Source of the DNA: Bradyrhizobium sp. OK095
Lineage (GTDB): Bacteria; Pseudomonadota; Alphaproteobacteria; Rhizobiales; Xanthobacteraceae
Direction of reading: 5' to 3'
NCBI RefSeq assembly: GCF_900109945.1
Contig: NZ_FOBX01000005.1
Span: forward strand, 310,001 to 374,000
Length of the DNA stretch: 64,000 nucleotides
Shown here piece by piece: positions 19,933 through 29,113 of this stretch (positions are counted from its first letter, which is position 1; every line of letters starts with the position of its first letter). A model generated the notes under the pieces. It was not told the origin of the DNA. It saw only the letters and a list, made by a program, of their open reading frames with translations, and made no database searches. The translations under genes and the position numbers were made by a program.

Positions 19933-21462
19933 CTACTTCTTCGCGTAAAGATCCTTATACGTATCCCGCAGGACGTTCTTCTGCACCTTGCCCATGGTGT
20001 TGCGCGGCAGCTCTTCCACGACGAACACGCGCTTGGGCATCTTGAACTTTGCAATCCGGCCGTCGAGTGCCTTCAGCACCGCGGCTTCGCTGACCTCAGC
20101 ACCCTTGTTGCAGACCAGCACCGCCGTGACGCCCTCGCCGAAATCGGCATGCGGCACGCCGATCACCGCAGATTCGATCACGCCCGGCATGGCGTCGATC
20201 TCGCTCTCGATTTCCTTGGGGTAGACGTTGAAGCCGCCGGAGATCACCAAATCCTTGCCGCGGCCGAGGATGTGGACGTAGCCCTTGGCGTCGATCTTGC
20301 CGAGGTCGCCGGTGATGAAGAAGCCGTCGTCACGAAATTCGGCCTTGGTCTTCTCCGGCATCCGCCAGTAGCCCTTGAAAACGTTCGGGCCCTTCACCTC
20401 GATCATGCCGATCTCCTCGCGCGGCAGCTCCTTGCCGGTCTCCGGCTCGGTGACGCGCACGGAAACGCCGGGGAGGGGAAAGCCGACCGCGCCGGGCACG
20501 CGCTCGCCCTCATACGGGTTCGACGTATTCATGTTGGTCTCGGTCATGCCGTAGCGTTCGAGCACGGCGTGGCCGGTGCGCGCCGACCATTCGCGATGGG
20601 TTTCGGCGAGCAGCGGCGCCGAGCCCGAGATGAACAGCCGCATATGTTTTGTCGTGTCGCGCGACAGCGCCTGGTTCTGGAGCAGGCGGGTGTAAAACGT
20701 CGGTACGCCCATCAGCACCGTGGCGCGCGCCATCAGCTTGATGATCAGATCCGGGTCGAGCTTCGGCAGGAAGATCATCGACGCCCGCGAAAACAGCGTC
20801 ACGTTGGTCGCCACGAACAGGCCGTGCGTATGGTAGATCGGCAGCGCGTGGATCAGCACGTCCTTGTCGGTGAAGCGCCAGTAGCCGACGAGCGAGAGCG
20901 AGTTCGACGCCAGATTGTCGTGGGTCAGCATCGCGCCCTTGGAGCGGCCGGTGGTGCCCGACGTGTAGAGGATCGCGGCGAGATCGTCGTTTTCGCGCGG
21001 CACCGTCGTAAACTCGCGGCTCGCCTTATCGGCGGCCTCCGTCAGCGAGCCCTTGCCGTCGGACCCGAGCGTCTCGACCCCCGCCTTCACCTTGGCGGCG
21101 ATCGGGGCGAGCCCTTCCGCCTTGGAGGGATCGCAGACCACCAGCGACGGCTCGGCATCGCCGATGAAGTAATCGAGCTCGTTCAGCGTATAGGCGGTGT
21201 TGAGGGGCAGATAGACCGCGCCGGCCCGCACCGTGGCCAGATACAGCACGATATTGGCGACGGATTTCTCGACCTGCACCGCGACGCGGTCGCCGGGCTT
21301 CACGCCGCGCGCGACCAGCACATTCGCCATCTGCCCGGCCCGCGCGATCAGGTCCCCATAGCTGATATGGGCGCCGTCCTGCGTCTCGATCGCCAGGCGT
21401 TTGGGATCGTCCAGGCCGTCGAACAGGCGGGAAAACAGATTGGCGTTGGCTGCTTGGTTCAT
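19933..21462 (-). CDS. matB: Malonyl-CoA synthetase
   Basis: Adenylate-forming ligase that makes malonyl-CoA (or methylmalonyl-CoA) from the free acid, CoA and ATP. The 509 residues carry the AMP-binding loop YTSGTTGRSKG (about 160), ERYGMTETNMNTSNPYEGER (substrate pocket region), and the hinge FFITGDLGKIDAKGYV...GRGKDLVISGG. The catalytic Lys is in PRNTMGKVQKN at the C-terminus; in related MatB enzymes that Lys is acetylated as a control. The ATG at 21462 gives the MatB start. It is divergent from an SDR gene, with 94 bases between. Confidence 0.9.
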   Translation of the reverse strand: MNQAANANLFSRLFDGLDDPKRLAIETQDGAHISYGDLIARAGQMANVLVARGVKPGDRVAVQVEKSVANIVLYLATVRAGAVYLPLNTAYTLNELDYFIGDAEPSLVVCDPSKAEGLAPIAAKVKAGVETLGSDGKGSLTEAADKASREFTTVPRENDDLAAILYTSGTTGRSKGAMLTHDNLASNSLSLVGYWRFTDKDVLIHALPIYHTHGLFVATNVTLFSRASMIFLPKLDPDLIIKLMARATVLMGVPTFYTRLLQNQALSRDTTKHMRLFISGSAPLLAETHREWSARTGHAVLERYGMTETNMNTSNPYEGERVPGAVGFPLPGVSVRVTEPETGKELPREEIGMIEVKGPNVFKGYWRMPEKTKAEFRDDGFFITGDLGKIDAKGYVHILGRGKDLVISGGFNVYPKEIESEIDAMPGVIESAVIGVPHADFGEGVTAVLVCNKGAEVSEAAVLKALDGRIAKFKMPKRVFVVEELPRNTMGKVQKNVLRDTYKDLYAKK

Positions 21463-21556
21463 GCAAGATTTCCTCGACCGCAAGGCAACAAGGCCGGTCA
21501 AAACCGAGGGTTGGATTAGCAAAAACCGCCCCAATGAAGCAACGGAGACAGTTTGC

Positions 21557-22318
21557 ATGACCAAAAACGGGAAACGCGTGGCCTGGGTGACGGGCGGGGG
21601 CAGCGGGATCGGGGAGGCCGGCGCCGAGGCGCTCGCGGCCGATGGCTGGATTGTGGTGGTCTCCGGCCGCCGCAAGGACGCCCTGGATACCGTGGTTGGG
21701 AAGATCACCAAGGCAGGCGGGGTGGCCGAGGCCATTGCGCTGGACGTGGCCGTCGCGGCCGATGCCCGGAAGGTCGCCGATCAGATCGTCGCCAAGCACG
21801 GCCGGATCGACCTGCTGGTCAACAATGCCGGCATCAATGTCCCCAAGCGCAATTGGAAGGACATGGAACTGGACGGCTGGGACAAGCTCGTCCAGGTCAA
21901 TCTCAACGGTGTGCTCTATTGCATGCATGCGGTGCTGCCGACGATGCGCAAGCAGCAGGACGGCTCGATCATCAACGTCTCGTCCTGGGCCGGCCGCCAC
22001 GTCTCGAAGATGCCGGGCCCGGCCTACACCACCACCAAACATGCGGTGCTGGCCCTGACCCATTCCTTCAACATGGACGAATGCGTCAATGGCCTGCGTG
22101 CCTGCTGCCTGATGCCGGGCGAGGTGGCGACGCCGATTCTAAAGCTGCGCCCGGTGGTGCCGAGCGAGGCTGAGCAGGCCAAGATGCTGCAATCCGAAGA
22201 TCTCGGCCGCACCATCGCGTTCATCGCGTCGATGCCGCCGCGCGTCTGCATCAACGAGCTGCTGATCAGCCCGACGCACAATCGCGGGTTCATTCAGACG
22301 CCGCACAACAGGGATTGA
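21557..22318 (+). CDS. Short-chain dehydrogenase/reductase
   Basis: A 253-residue classical SDR. The cofactor loop TGGGSGIG is near residue 12, LVNNAG is in the middle, the active-site Ser is in INVSSWAGR and the Tyr/Lys pair is in AYTTTKHAV. The adenine-phosphate side (SGRRKD after strand 2) suggests NADP preference. The product class is ketone or alcohol; the substrate is unknown. It starts at 21557, shortly upstream of the first SDR strand. Divergent from malonyl-CoA synthetase, so shared control of the two is possible but unproved. Confidence 0.9.
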   Translation: MTKNGKRVAWVTGGGSGIGEAGAEALAADGWIVVVSGRRKDALDTVVGKITKAGGVAEAIALDVAVAADARKVADQIVAKHGRIDLLVNNAGINVPKRNWKDMELDGWDKLVQVNLNGVLYCMHAVLPTMRKQQDGSIINVSSWAGRHVSKMPGPAYTTTKHAVLALTHSFNMDECVNGLRACCLMPGEVATPILKLRPVVPSEAEQAKMLQSEDLGRTIAFIASMPPRVCINELLISPTHNRGFIQTPHNRD

Positions 22319-22627
22319 ATCGCGCGATGTCGTAGGTGGGCAAAGCGAAGCGTGCCCACCATTCATACTCAATCACGAAGAGATGGTGGGCACGGCGCTT
22401 GCGCGCCTTTGCCCACCCTACGGCAGCTATAATTGCGTAGCCTCACGAACGGCCTCACCCATAGTTTCACGCATCACAAAGAATTTTTGTTCGAAACCCC
22501 TTCGCTGAACCTCCCGTAGTTCGGTCAACGACGCGCTACTGCTTCACGTCAAACTGTCGCAGGCGCCGTTGTTGCCCCAACGCAAACGCCGGCAATCGCC
22601 GGTCACAATTCAATCGGGAGTTTCTCC
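22319..22627. other. Intergenic region with repeat B1
   Basis: About 310 bases. The first third is the palindromic repeat at 22331-22422. The remainder, less GC-rich, should contain the promoter of the fasciclin gene; I see no gene in it. Confidence 0.6.
22331..22422. repeat. Palindromic repeat family B, copy 1
   Basis: Left arm gtaggtgggcaaagcgaag then cgtgcccacc; right arm ggtgggcacggcgc then gcctttgcccaccctacg, so the unit folds on itself. Near copies are at 27737-27830 and 31062-31150. Confidence 0.9.
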
Positions 22628-23182
22628 ATGTCGAAGCGCATTGCCTATCTCACCGCTGCGGCCTTCAGCGCGCTGGCCATCACCGCGACCGTCGTCGCGC
22701 CCGCCCGCGCAGAGGAAAAGACCGTCATGGTCGGCGGCGCCGCGATGTTCCCGTCCAAGAACATCGTCGAGAACGCCGTCCACTCGAAGGACCACACTAC
22801 GCTGGTCGCAGCCGTGAAGGCAGCCGGCCTGGTGCCGACACTGGAAGGCAAGGGCCCGTTCACGGTGTTCGCGCCGACCAACGCCGCCTTCGGCAAGCTG
22901 CCGGCCGGCACCGTCGATAATCTGGTCAAGCCCGAGAACAAGGCGACCCTGACCAAGATCCTCACCTACCATGTCGTGGCCGGCAAGCTCGAGGCCTCCG
23001 ACCTCACCGACGGCAAGAAGCTGAAGACCGTCGAGGGCGAGGAACTGACCGTCAAGAAGTCCGGCGGGTCCGTGATGATCGTGGACGCCAAGGGCGGCTC
23101 TTCCACTGTCACGATCCCGAACGTCAACCAGTCGAACGGCGTGATTCACGTGGTCGACACCGTGCTGATGCCGGCGAGCTGA
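22628..23182 (+). CDS. Secreted fasciclin-domain protein
   Basis: A 184-residue protein with a cleavable signal peptide (about residues 1-28, ARA-E) and one fasciclin (FAS1) domain. The FAS1 landmarks are [39 protein letters not shown], and a terminal block ending [16 protein letters not shown]1 proteins mediate adhesion or bind lipids; a nutritional or symbiotic adhesion role has been described in rhizobia for some. The ATG at 22628 follows gggag. It ends before a strong hairpin terminator. Confidence 0.93.
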   Translation: MSKRIAYLTAAAFSALAITATVVAPARAEEKTVMVGGAAMFPSKNIVENAVHSKDHTTLVAAVKAAGLVPTLEGKGPFTVFAPTNAAFGKLPAGTVDNLVKPENKATLTKILTYHVVAGKLEASDLTDGKKLKTVEGEELTVKKSGGSVMIVDAKGGSSTVTIPNVNQSNGVIHVVDTVLMPAS

Positions 23183-23228
23183 TACCGGGCGCCCCTGTAT
23201 AGTCCCCCTGACAGGGGCGAGCGGCAAG

Positions 23229-23258
23229 GCGAGCCGGGGCAACCCGGCTCGCTTTATT
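23229..23258 (+). terminator. Intrinsic terminator after fasciclin gene
   Basis: Ten-base stem gcgagccggg / cccggctcgc with loop gcaa, then TTTATT. A second hairpin (gcccctgt / acaggggc, about 23191-23220) lies just before it. Confidence 0.85.
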
Positions 23259-23363
23259 GTGACCAAGATGCTCCGCAGGCATCGATTCGATGTCCGGTGG
23301 GGCGTAACGAAAGCGGAAGGACCGGCGTATAATCCGTTACGCGACCCACAGGACGGAACCACC

Positions 23364-23993
23364 ATGTCGAGCCTCACCGCCACCGACCAGCCCATCGACG
23401 CCACGCGCGCCAAGGTGATCCAGCCGGCTTGGGTCCGTGCGATGCACTGGACTAACGCCGTCGCCATGGTCCTGATGATCATGTCGGGCTGGCAGATCTA
23501 CAACGCCTCGCCGCTATTCGACTTCCGGTTCTCGCACGACATCACGCTCGGCGGCTGGCTCGGCGGCGCGCTGCTCTGGCACTTTGCCGCGATGTGGCTG
23601 TTGATGATCAACGGCCTCGCCTATCTCATTACCGGTTTTGCAACCGGCCGCTTCCGCAAGAAGCTGCTGCCGATCACGCCGGCGGGCGTGATCCACGACG
23701 TCAGGGCGGCGCTGACCTTCAAGCTCAGCCATGACGATCTCACCGTCTACAATTCCGTGCAGCGCGTGCTCTATGCCGGCATCATCGTGGTCGGCATTCT
23801 CATCGTGCTGACGGGCCTGTCGATGTGGAAGCCGGTGCAGTTGCACTGGCTGGCGATGTTGTTCGGCGACTATCCGACCGCGCGCTACATCCATTTCTTC
23901 TGCATGGCCGCGATCTGCGCGTTCCTCGTCATTCACGTGATCCTCGCGCTGCTGGTGCCGAAGAGCCTGCGCGCGATGATCATTGGCCGCTGA
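23364..23993 (+). CDS. Cytochrome b561-type membrane subunit
   Basis: A 209-residue inner-membrane protein with four to five helices and several His residues placed as b-heme ligands (MHWTNA near residue 27, LWHFAAMW, IHFFCMAAICAFLVIHV). It is the likely electron donor or acceptor for the molybdopterin protein encoded 14 bases downstream. Members are annotated as cytochrome b/b6-domain or Ni/Fe-hydrogenase b-type subunits. The ATG at 23364 follows ggacgg. The pairing rather than the protein alone suggests its role. Confidence 0.88.
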   Translation: MSSLTATDQPIDATRAKVIQPAWVRAMHWTNAVAMVLMIMSGWQIYNASPLFDFRFSHDITLGGWLGGALLWHFAAMWLLMINGLAYLITGFATGRFRKKLLPITPAGVIHDVRAALTFKLSHDDLTVYNSVQRVLYAGIIVVGILIVLTGLSMWKPVQLHWLAMLFGDYPTARYIHFFCMAAICAFLVIHVILALLVPKSLRAMIIGR

Positions 23994-24007
23994 TTAGGAG
24001 AACCATC

Positions 24008-24790
24008 ATGGCCAAGCGCTCATTCCTGATCCCCGGCGTCGACAAGCGGCTGCTGATCAAGGACTCCATCAAGGTGATGCCCGATCTCGCCCGCCGCCGC
24101 TTCATCGCAGGTGGCGCCAGCCTTGGTGCATTGACGCTGCTCGCCGGCTGCGACGTGATCGACTCGTCTTCGGCCGACAATTTGCTGGCGAAGATCTCGA
24201 AATTCAACGACGCCGTGCAGGATTTCATCTTCAATCCCGATGCGCTGGCGCCGACCTTCCCCGAGAGCGCGATCACGAAGCCGTTTCCGTTCAACGCTTA
24301 CTATGATCTCGACGACGCGCCGGAAGTCGATGGTGACAACTGGAAGCTCGAGGTGCGCGGCCTCGTCGACAACAAGAAGTCATGGACGCTTGCCGAGCTC
24401 ACCAAGCTGCCGCAGGTGACCCAGATCACCCGCCACATCTGCGTCGAGGGCTGGAGCGCGGTCGGAAGCTGGACCGGCACGCCGCTCCGCGACTTCCTCA
24501 AGCTGATCGGCGCCGACATGCGCGCGAAATATGTCTGGTTCCAGTGCGCCGACAAGGATGGCTACAACTCGCCGCTTGATATGCGAACGGCCCTGCATCC
24601 GCAGTCGCAGATGACGTTCAAATATGCGGGCGAGACCCTGCCCCGTGCCTACGGCTTCCCGATGAAGATCCGCGTGCCCACAAAACTCGGCTTCAAGAAC
24701 CCGAAATACGTGGTGTCGATGGAAGTCACCAACGACTACAAGGGCGGCTATTGGGAAGACCAGGGGTACAATTCGTTCAGCGGCAGCTAG
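24008..24790 (+). CDS. Tat-exported molybdopterin-dependent oxidoreductase (MsrP/sulfite oxidase type)
   Basis: A 260-residue protein of the sulfite oxidase fold. The N-terminus has a twin-Arg site (ARRRFIAGGASLGALTLLAG) directly followed by a Cys, so it looks both Tat-exported and lipid-anchored. The molybdenum-binding Cys is in RHICVEGWSAVG, with GTPLRDFL and YGFPMKIRVPTKLGFKNPK further on. Related MsrP repairs oxidised methionines in periplasmic proteins. Here the partner is the b561-type cytochrome just upstream, not MsrQ-like by length. Start at 24008, with aggag upstream. Confidence 0.9.
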   Translation: MAKRSFLIPGVDKRLLIKDSIKVMPDLARRRFIAGGASLGALTLLAGCDVIDSSSADNLLAKISKFNDAVQDFIFNPDALAPTFPESAITKPFPFNAYYDLDDAPEVDGDNWKLEVRGLVDNKKSWTLAELTKLPQVTQITRHICVEGWSAVGSWTGTPLRDFLKLIGADMRAKYVWFQCADKDGYNSPLDMRTALHPQSQMTFKYAGETLPRAYGFPMKIRVPTKLGFKNPKYVVSMEVTNDYKGGYWEDQGYNSFSGS

Positions 24791-24851
24791 TCCCGCTGCC
24801 GTAGGGTGCCACTGGACATGATCGCTGCACCGGCCCTATTTTGCGGGCCGT

Positions 24852-25262
24852 ATGAGTTCGAATTCAGCGATCGGAATGACCCACAAGACATGGCTGGCGG
24901 TGTCGCTGATTTGCGTTTTGGCGATATCCGCGCTGTTCGACGGCCTTTTCTATTGGCACGGCGTATACGGCAGGCCTGTGAGCGCTGCTCTTGCCGACAC
25001 CGTGTCGACGATCTTGCTCGTGATGTGGATCATGGCTGACCAAAGGGATCACCCGCAAGTTGAACGTCCCTTCGACTACGGTTTTCTCCTGTCCGTGTTT
25101 TGGGTGCCGTATCTGCCTTATTATCTGTGGCGGACGAGACGCGTCGCTGGACTCTGGATGTTCGCCGGCTTCCTCGGCTTGTTCTCGCTGAGCTTTCTCG
25201 TTCAAGTGGCGATATGGATGGTGCTCGCAACGAACAATCAGTTTTTCGCCGTGCCGCGATGA
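24852..25262 (+). CDS. Small membrane protein, unknown
   Basis: A 136-residue protein with four hydrophobic segments (about 12-30, 45-65, 75-92 and 101-125) and no motif I recognise. It follows the oxidoreductase by about 60 bases on the same strand but has a weak start region. ATG at 24852; an internal ATG nine codons later is also possible. Base composition is lower in GC than in the flanking genes. Convergent with the MFS gene. Confidence 0.62.
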   Translation: MSSNSAIGMTHKTWLAVSLICVLAISALFDGLFYWHGVYGRPVSAALADTVSTILLVMWIMADQRDHPQVERPFDYGFLLSVFWVPYLPYYLWRTRRVAGLWMFAGFLGLFSLSFLVQVAIWMVLATNNQFFAVPR

Positions 25263-25283
25263 GGCCTCGCCGCCAGAGGGACG

Positions 25284-26474
25284 TCAGGCTTGCTGCTTGA
25301 GCTTCCGCTGAAGCAGCGATAGCACCGCCCCCAACGCCAGCAATCCGGCCGAGACATTCAGCGCGTAACTCAAGCTCCCCAGCGCATCCGTGATCGCGCC
25401 GACCACGATCGGCCCCAGCGTCTGGCCGACCCCGAACGAGATCGTCATCGCCGCGATCGCGCGCGGCCACGTCTCGGGCGGATAGTTGAAGCGCACGAAA
25501 GCCGTGGTCGAGCCGACGACGGCGAAGAAGGCGACGCCGAACACCACCGCCGAGGTCGCGAGCCACGTCGGCGAATGTCCGAGCATCGGCAAGGCGGCGC
25601 CGAGCGCGTTGGTGCCGAGGATGATCGCGGTTGCAAGCCCGCCGCGATCGAGCGCGAGCACGCCGCGCCAGACCCACGGCGTGACGAAAGCGCTGAGGCC
25701 GATCAGGCTCCAGAACGCGGCCTGTGCTGCCGCCCCGCCGCCGCCGTCGCGGACATAGGCGATCATGAAGGTCATGTAGGCGATGTAGCCGGCGCCAAAC
25801 AGGAAGTAGCCGGCGAGATAGATCAGCACGGGCAGTATCGCGAAGGCGGCGTGGCCGCCTTCCGAGAAGCGCGCGCCGCTCTCGATGCGGACCAGGAACA
25901 GCGGCACGGTCATGATGGCCGAGAGCAGCGTCAGGGCCCACCAGACGATCCACCACGAGCCGGGCCCGAAATGCTGCAGCGTGAACGGTGCGATCAGCCC
26001 GGATGCGAGAATGCCGATGCCCGGGCCGGCATAGTAGAGGCTGAGCAGGAAATTGGCTCGCGCGGGCTGCGACTGCGCGATGGTCGCGGCCAGCGCGCCG
26101 CCGGCGACGAAGCCGGCCGCGGCCCCGAGGCCGAGCACGAGCCGCGCCAGGCTCAGCGCGACGAAATTGCCTGTCAGCGCGCAAGTGGCGAGCGCGGCGA
26201 GGCAGGCCAGGGTCCCGCCGCGGATCGCCGCAGACCAGCCGACACGCTGGATCAGCCGGGACGCGACCAGCGCGCCCACGAGGTAGCCGACGGCGTTGAT
26301 GGTGTTCATGAACCCGGCCGCCGAGTAGGACCAGCCGAGGTCCTCCCGCATGTCTGGCAGCACCAGCGCATAGGCAAAGCGGCCGATGCCGAGCCCGACC
26401 GTCGCCGCCAGCGACAGGGTCAGGATCAGCCGCGCGGGGTGTGCGTCGGGTGGGGGACGGTCAGGCGCGTGCAA
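25284..26474 (-). CDS. MFS transporter, YbfB/YjiJ-like
   Basis: A 396-residue transporter with about twelve hydrophobic helices. The first helix carries GLGIGRFAYALVLPDMREDLGWSYSAAGFMNTINAVGYLVGAL, the signature layout of the YbfB/YjiJ branch of the major facilitator superfamily. The substrate is unknown. A TTG at 26474, preceded by ggag at eight bases, was chosen; the frame extends 26 codons upstream through Cys/His/Arg-rich sequence that is not transporter-like. Stands alone, convergent with the membrane protein on the plus strand and divergent from leuB. Confidence 0.85.
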   Translation of the reverse strand: MHAPDRPPPDAHPARLILTLSLAATVGLGIGRFAYALVLPDMREDLGWSYSAAGFMNTINAVGYLVGALVASRLIQRVGWSAAIRGGTLACLAALATCALTGNFVALSLARLVLGLGAAAGFVAGGALAATIAQSQPARANFLLSLYYAGPGIGILASGLIAPFTLQHFGPGSWWIVWWALTLLSAIMTVPLFLVRIESGARFSEGGHAAFAILPVLIYLAGYFLFGAGYIAYMTFMIAYVRDGGGGAAAQAAFWSLIGLSAFVTPWVWRGVLALDRGGLATAIILGTNALGAALPMLGHSPTWLATSAVVFGVAFFAVVGSTTAFVRFNYPPETWPRAIAAMTISFGVGQTLGPIVVGAITDALGSLSYALNVSAGLLALGAVLSLLQRKLKQQA

Positions 26475-26607
26475 AGGGGTACTCCGGCGCCGGCAGTGTG
26501 GCAGGCCCTGCCCGCCTTGCACAGCCGCGAGGCGGCAATGGTGTCTTGCCAAGCGCGCAACGCCGCTCTAGCACTCCGCCCGAAATTCGATCTCAGAGGA
26601 AACGACC

Positions 26608-27720
26608 ATGGCGACCCACAAACTGCTGCTGCTCCCCGGCGACGGTATCGGCCCCGAGGTGATGGGCGAGGTGAAGCGGCTGATCGATTGGCTCAATTCG
26701 GCCGGGATCGCCAAATTCGAGACCGACACGGGCCTCGTCGGCGGCTCCGCCTATGACGCCCACAAGGTGTCGATCTCCGAGGGCGACATGGCCAAGGCGC
26801 TTGCTGCCGACGCCATCATTTTCGGCGCGGTCGGCGGCCCGAAATGGGATGCGGTGCCCTACGAGGTGCGCCCCGAAGCCGGCCTGCTGCGTCTGCGCAA
26901 GGATCTCGCCCTGTTCGCCAACCTCCGTCCGGCCGTGTGCTATCCGGCCCTGGCCGACGCTTCCAGCCTGAAGCGCGAGGCGGTCGAGGGCCTCGACATC
27001 ATGATCGTGCGCGAGCTCACCGGCGGCGTCTATTTCGGCGAGCCCAAGACCATCACCGATCTCGGCAACGGCCAGAAGCGCGCCATCGATACCCAGGTCT
27101 ACGACACCTATGAGATCGAGCGCATCGGCCGCGTCGCCTTCGAGTTGGCCAGGAAGCGCAAGAACAAGGTGACGTCGATGGAGAAGCGCAACGTCATGAA
27201 GTCGGGCGTGCTCTGGAACGAGGTCATGACGGCGGTCCACAAGCGCGAATACCCCGACGTCACGCTCGAGCATCAGCTCGCCGATTCCGGCGGCATGATG
27301 CTGGTGAAGGCGCCGAAGCAGTTCGACGTCGTCGTCACCGACAATCTGTTCGGCGACATGCTCTCCGACATCGCGGCGATGCTGACGGGATCGCTCGGCA
27401 TGCTGCCCTCGGCCTCGCTCGGCGAAGTCGACGTCAAGAGCAAGAAGCGCAAGGCGTTGTACGAGCCCGTGCACGGCTCGGCGCCTGATATAGCAGGCAA
27501 GGGCCTCGCCAATCCCATTGCGATGATCTCGTCCTTCGGCATGGCGCTGCGCTATTCCTTCGACATGGGCGCGGTCGCCGACAAGGTCGACGCCGCGATC
27601 GCCGCCGTGCTGGCCAGCGGCCTGCGTACCGCCGACATCAAGTCGGAAGGCACGACGGCCGCCTCGACCACGCAGATGGGCGATGCGATTCTGAAGGAAT
27701 TGCAGAAGCTGCACGCGTAA
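26608..27720 (+). CDS. leuB: 3-isopropylmalate dehydrogenase
   Basis: Oxidatively decarboxylates 3-isopropylmalate with NAD in leucine synthesis; cytoplasmic dimer. The 370-residue length is usual. Landmarks are [73 protein letters not shown] and [19 protein letters not shown]. Start with ATG 26608 and gagga. It is separated from leuC (40 kb) and leuD (36 kb), so leucine genes here are not one operon. A family B repeat follows. Confidence 0.98.
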   Translation: MATHKLLLLPGDGIGPEVMGEVKRLIDWLNSAGIAKFETDTGLVGGSAYDAHKVSISEGDMAKALAADAIIFGAVGGPKWDAVPYEVRPEAGLLRLRKDLALFANLRPAVCYPALADASSLKREAVEGLDIMIVRELTGGVYFGEPKTITDLGNGQKRAIDTQVYDTYEIERIGRVAFELARKRKNKVTSMEKRNVMKSGVLWNEVMTAVHKREYPDVTLEHQLADSGGMMLVKAPKQFDVVVTDNLFGDMLSDIAAMLTGSLGMLPSASLGEVDVKSKKRKALYEPVHGSAPDIAGKGLANPIAMISSFGMALRYSFDMGAVADKVDAAIAAVLASGLRTADIKSEGTTAASTTQMGDAILKELQKLHA

Positions 27721-27736
27721 CGGCAAGCAACGCTGT

Positions 27737-27830
27737 CGTAGGGTGGGCAAAGCGAAGCGTGCCCACCATGTCTATCGCGATTGCCGAAAGATGGTGGGCA
27801 CGGCGCTCCGCGCCTTTGCCCACCCTACGG
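27737..27830. repeat. Palindromic repeat family B, copy 2
   Basis: Arms cgtagggtgggcaaagcgaa and gcctttgcccaccctacgg, with inner arms gtgcccacca and tggtgggcac. Located between leuB and the hexapeptide acetyltransferase gene. Confidence 0.92.
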
Positions 27831-27852
27831 CACCTGCTCTCGGAGCCACCTT

Positions 27853-28488
27853 ATGGACGCGCCCCGCCCCAAGATCGCGGAAACGATCATCCATGAAACG
27901 GTGCGCCAGCGCGAGGCGCAGATCGGGCGGCGCTGCGAGATCCTCAGCCATACCCGCATCGAATATGCCTCGCTCGGCGACTACTCCTATCTCGGCGAGA
28001 ATTGCGAGGTCGCCGATGCCGTCATCGGCAAGTTCACGGCCATCGCCAATTCGGTCAGGATCGGCGCGCCGAACCATCCGATGGGCCGGCCGTCGCAGCA
28101 TCGCTTCACCTATGTCCCGGAATATTACGAGGCGAGCGCAACGCGCGACCGCGACTTCTTCGCGGATCGCCGCGGCGACCGCGTGATCGTCGGTAATGAT
28201 GTCTGGATCGGCCACGCCGCCATCCTGCTGCCGGGCGTGATCGTCGGCGACGGCGCGGTGATCGCCGCGGGCGCGGTCGTCAGCCGCGATGTCGAGCCCT
28301 ACACCATCGTCGGCGGCGTTCCCGCGCGCGCCATCCGCAAGCGCTTTGACGCTTCCGTTGCGGAGAGCCTGCGCCGTATCGCCTGGTGGAATTGGCCGGA
28401 CGAGCTCATCTTCGAGCGGCTCGGCGATTTCCGCTCCGAGGCGATCGAAGAGTTTTGCAGGCGCTACGATCCGGCCGCCAACGCATAA
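27853..28488 (+). CDS. Hexapeptide-repeat acetyltransferase, phosphonate-operon (phn) type
   Basis: A 211-residue left-handed beta-helix acyltransferase. It matches the layout of the acetyltransferase family usually linked to phosphonate genes: [42 protein letters not shown], then [51 protein letters not shown] and the tail [11 protein letters not shown]. The catalytic His is in NHPMGR. No phn genes are in the window, so it may serve another acceptor. Start at the ATG 27853 just after the repeat; the frame further upstream is repeat DNA. Confidence 0.88.
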   Translation: MDAPRPKIAETIIHETVRQREAQIGRRCEILSHTRIEYASLGDYSYLGENCEVADAVIGKFTAIANSVRIGAPNHPMGRPSQHRFTYVPEYYEASATRDRDFFADRRGDRVIVGNDVWIGHAAILLPGVIVGDGAVIAAGAVVSRDVEPYTIVGGVPARAIRKRFDASVAESLRRIAWWNWPDELIFERLGDFRSEAIEEFCRRYDPAANA

Positions 28489-28510
28489 AGCGGCTGCGTC
28501 TTTCGTAAAC

Positions 28511-28541
28511 AAAAATGGCCGGGCGTGAGCCCGGCCATTTT
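28511..28541. terminator. Intrinsic terminator, bidirectional
   Basis: Stem aaaaatggccggg / cccggccatttt with loop around cgtgag, between convergent genes. Same core as the terminator at 6134. Confidence 0.85.
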
Positions 28542-28560
28542 GATTCGGTCGTGTCCGCGC

Positions 28561-28944
28561 TCAGTACAGCGGGAAATTCTGCGGATAGCCGCCGAGATCG
28601 GCCGGCGTGGGGAGCGGCTGGCGATCGACCGGGCGGTTGTTGTTCTCGCGGGCGAAGGAGGGATAGCCGACGGCCGGCGGGAAGGCGTAGTCCGAGAATT
28701 TGCGGTCGCCCGGATTGACCTCGGTGCCGCCGTCGAGCCAGGAGCGCTTGCTCACATAGAGGCGGGTACGCCCCTGCTGATAGACCGCGTTGGGGCCGCT
28801 CGGGCCGTAATAGGGGCGGCCGCGATCGTCATGGCGCTTGGGCTTGGTGTCGGCCGAGGCCGGCGTCGCGATTGCCAATGCAACGACGGCGCCCGCCGCA
28901 AGCCAGGTTGCCAATTTGGTCGCGGCAGAAAATTTCGAGCTCAT
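28561..28944 (-). CDS. Small secreted protein, unknown
   Basis: A 127-residue protein with a typical signal peptide (about residues 1-31, ending PASADTK) and a mature part that is polar and Pro/Tyr-rich, with many turn-forming residues (DDRGRPYYGPSGPN, RKFSDYAFPPA, PADLGGYPQNFPLY). No cysteine, no enzyme motif. The ATG at 28944 follows gaagggg at ideal spacing, which decides the start over an upstream in-frame ATG. Monocistronic, with its own bidirectional terminator. Confidence 0.72.
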   Translation of the reverse strand: MSSKFSAATKLATWLAAGAVVALAIATPASADTKPKRHDDRGRPYYGPSGPNAVYQQGRTRLYVSKRSWLDGGTEVNPGDRKFSDYAFPPAVGYPSFARENNNRPVDRQPLPTPADLGGYPQNFPLY

Positions 28945-29113
28945 CACGTCCCCTTCAGGCGGCAAGCCGCCAGTCGATTTCGCTCCATACTAGCCCGGCC
29001 GGGGTGTCCGCAACTAGGTCTATTGGGTCACACCACGCCTGAATAATCGTGCGCGCCGGCAAAAGTTGCATGCAAACCAGCCACTTGGGCTTGATGCAGA
29101 TCCTTGATGCAGG

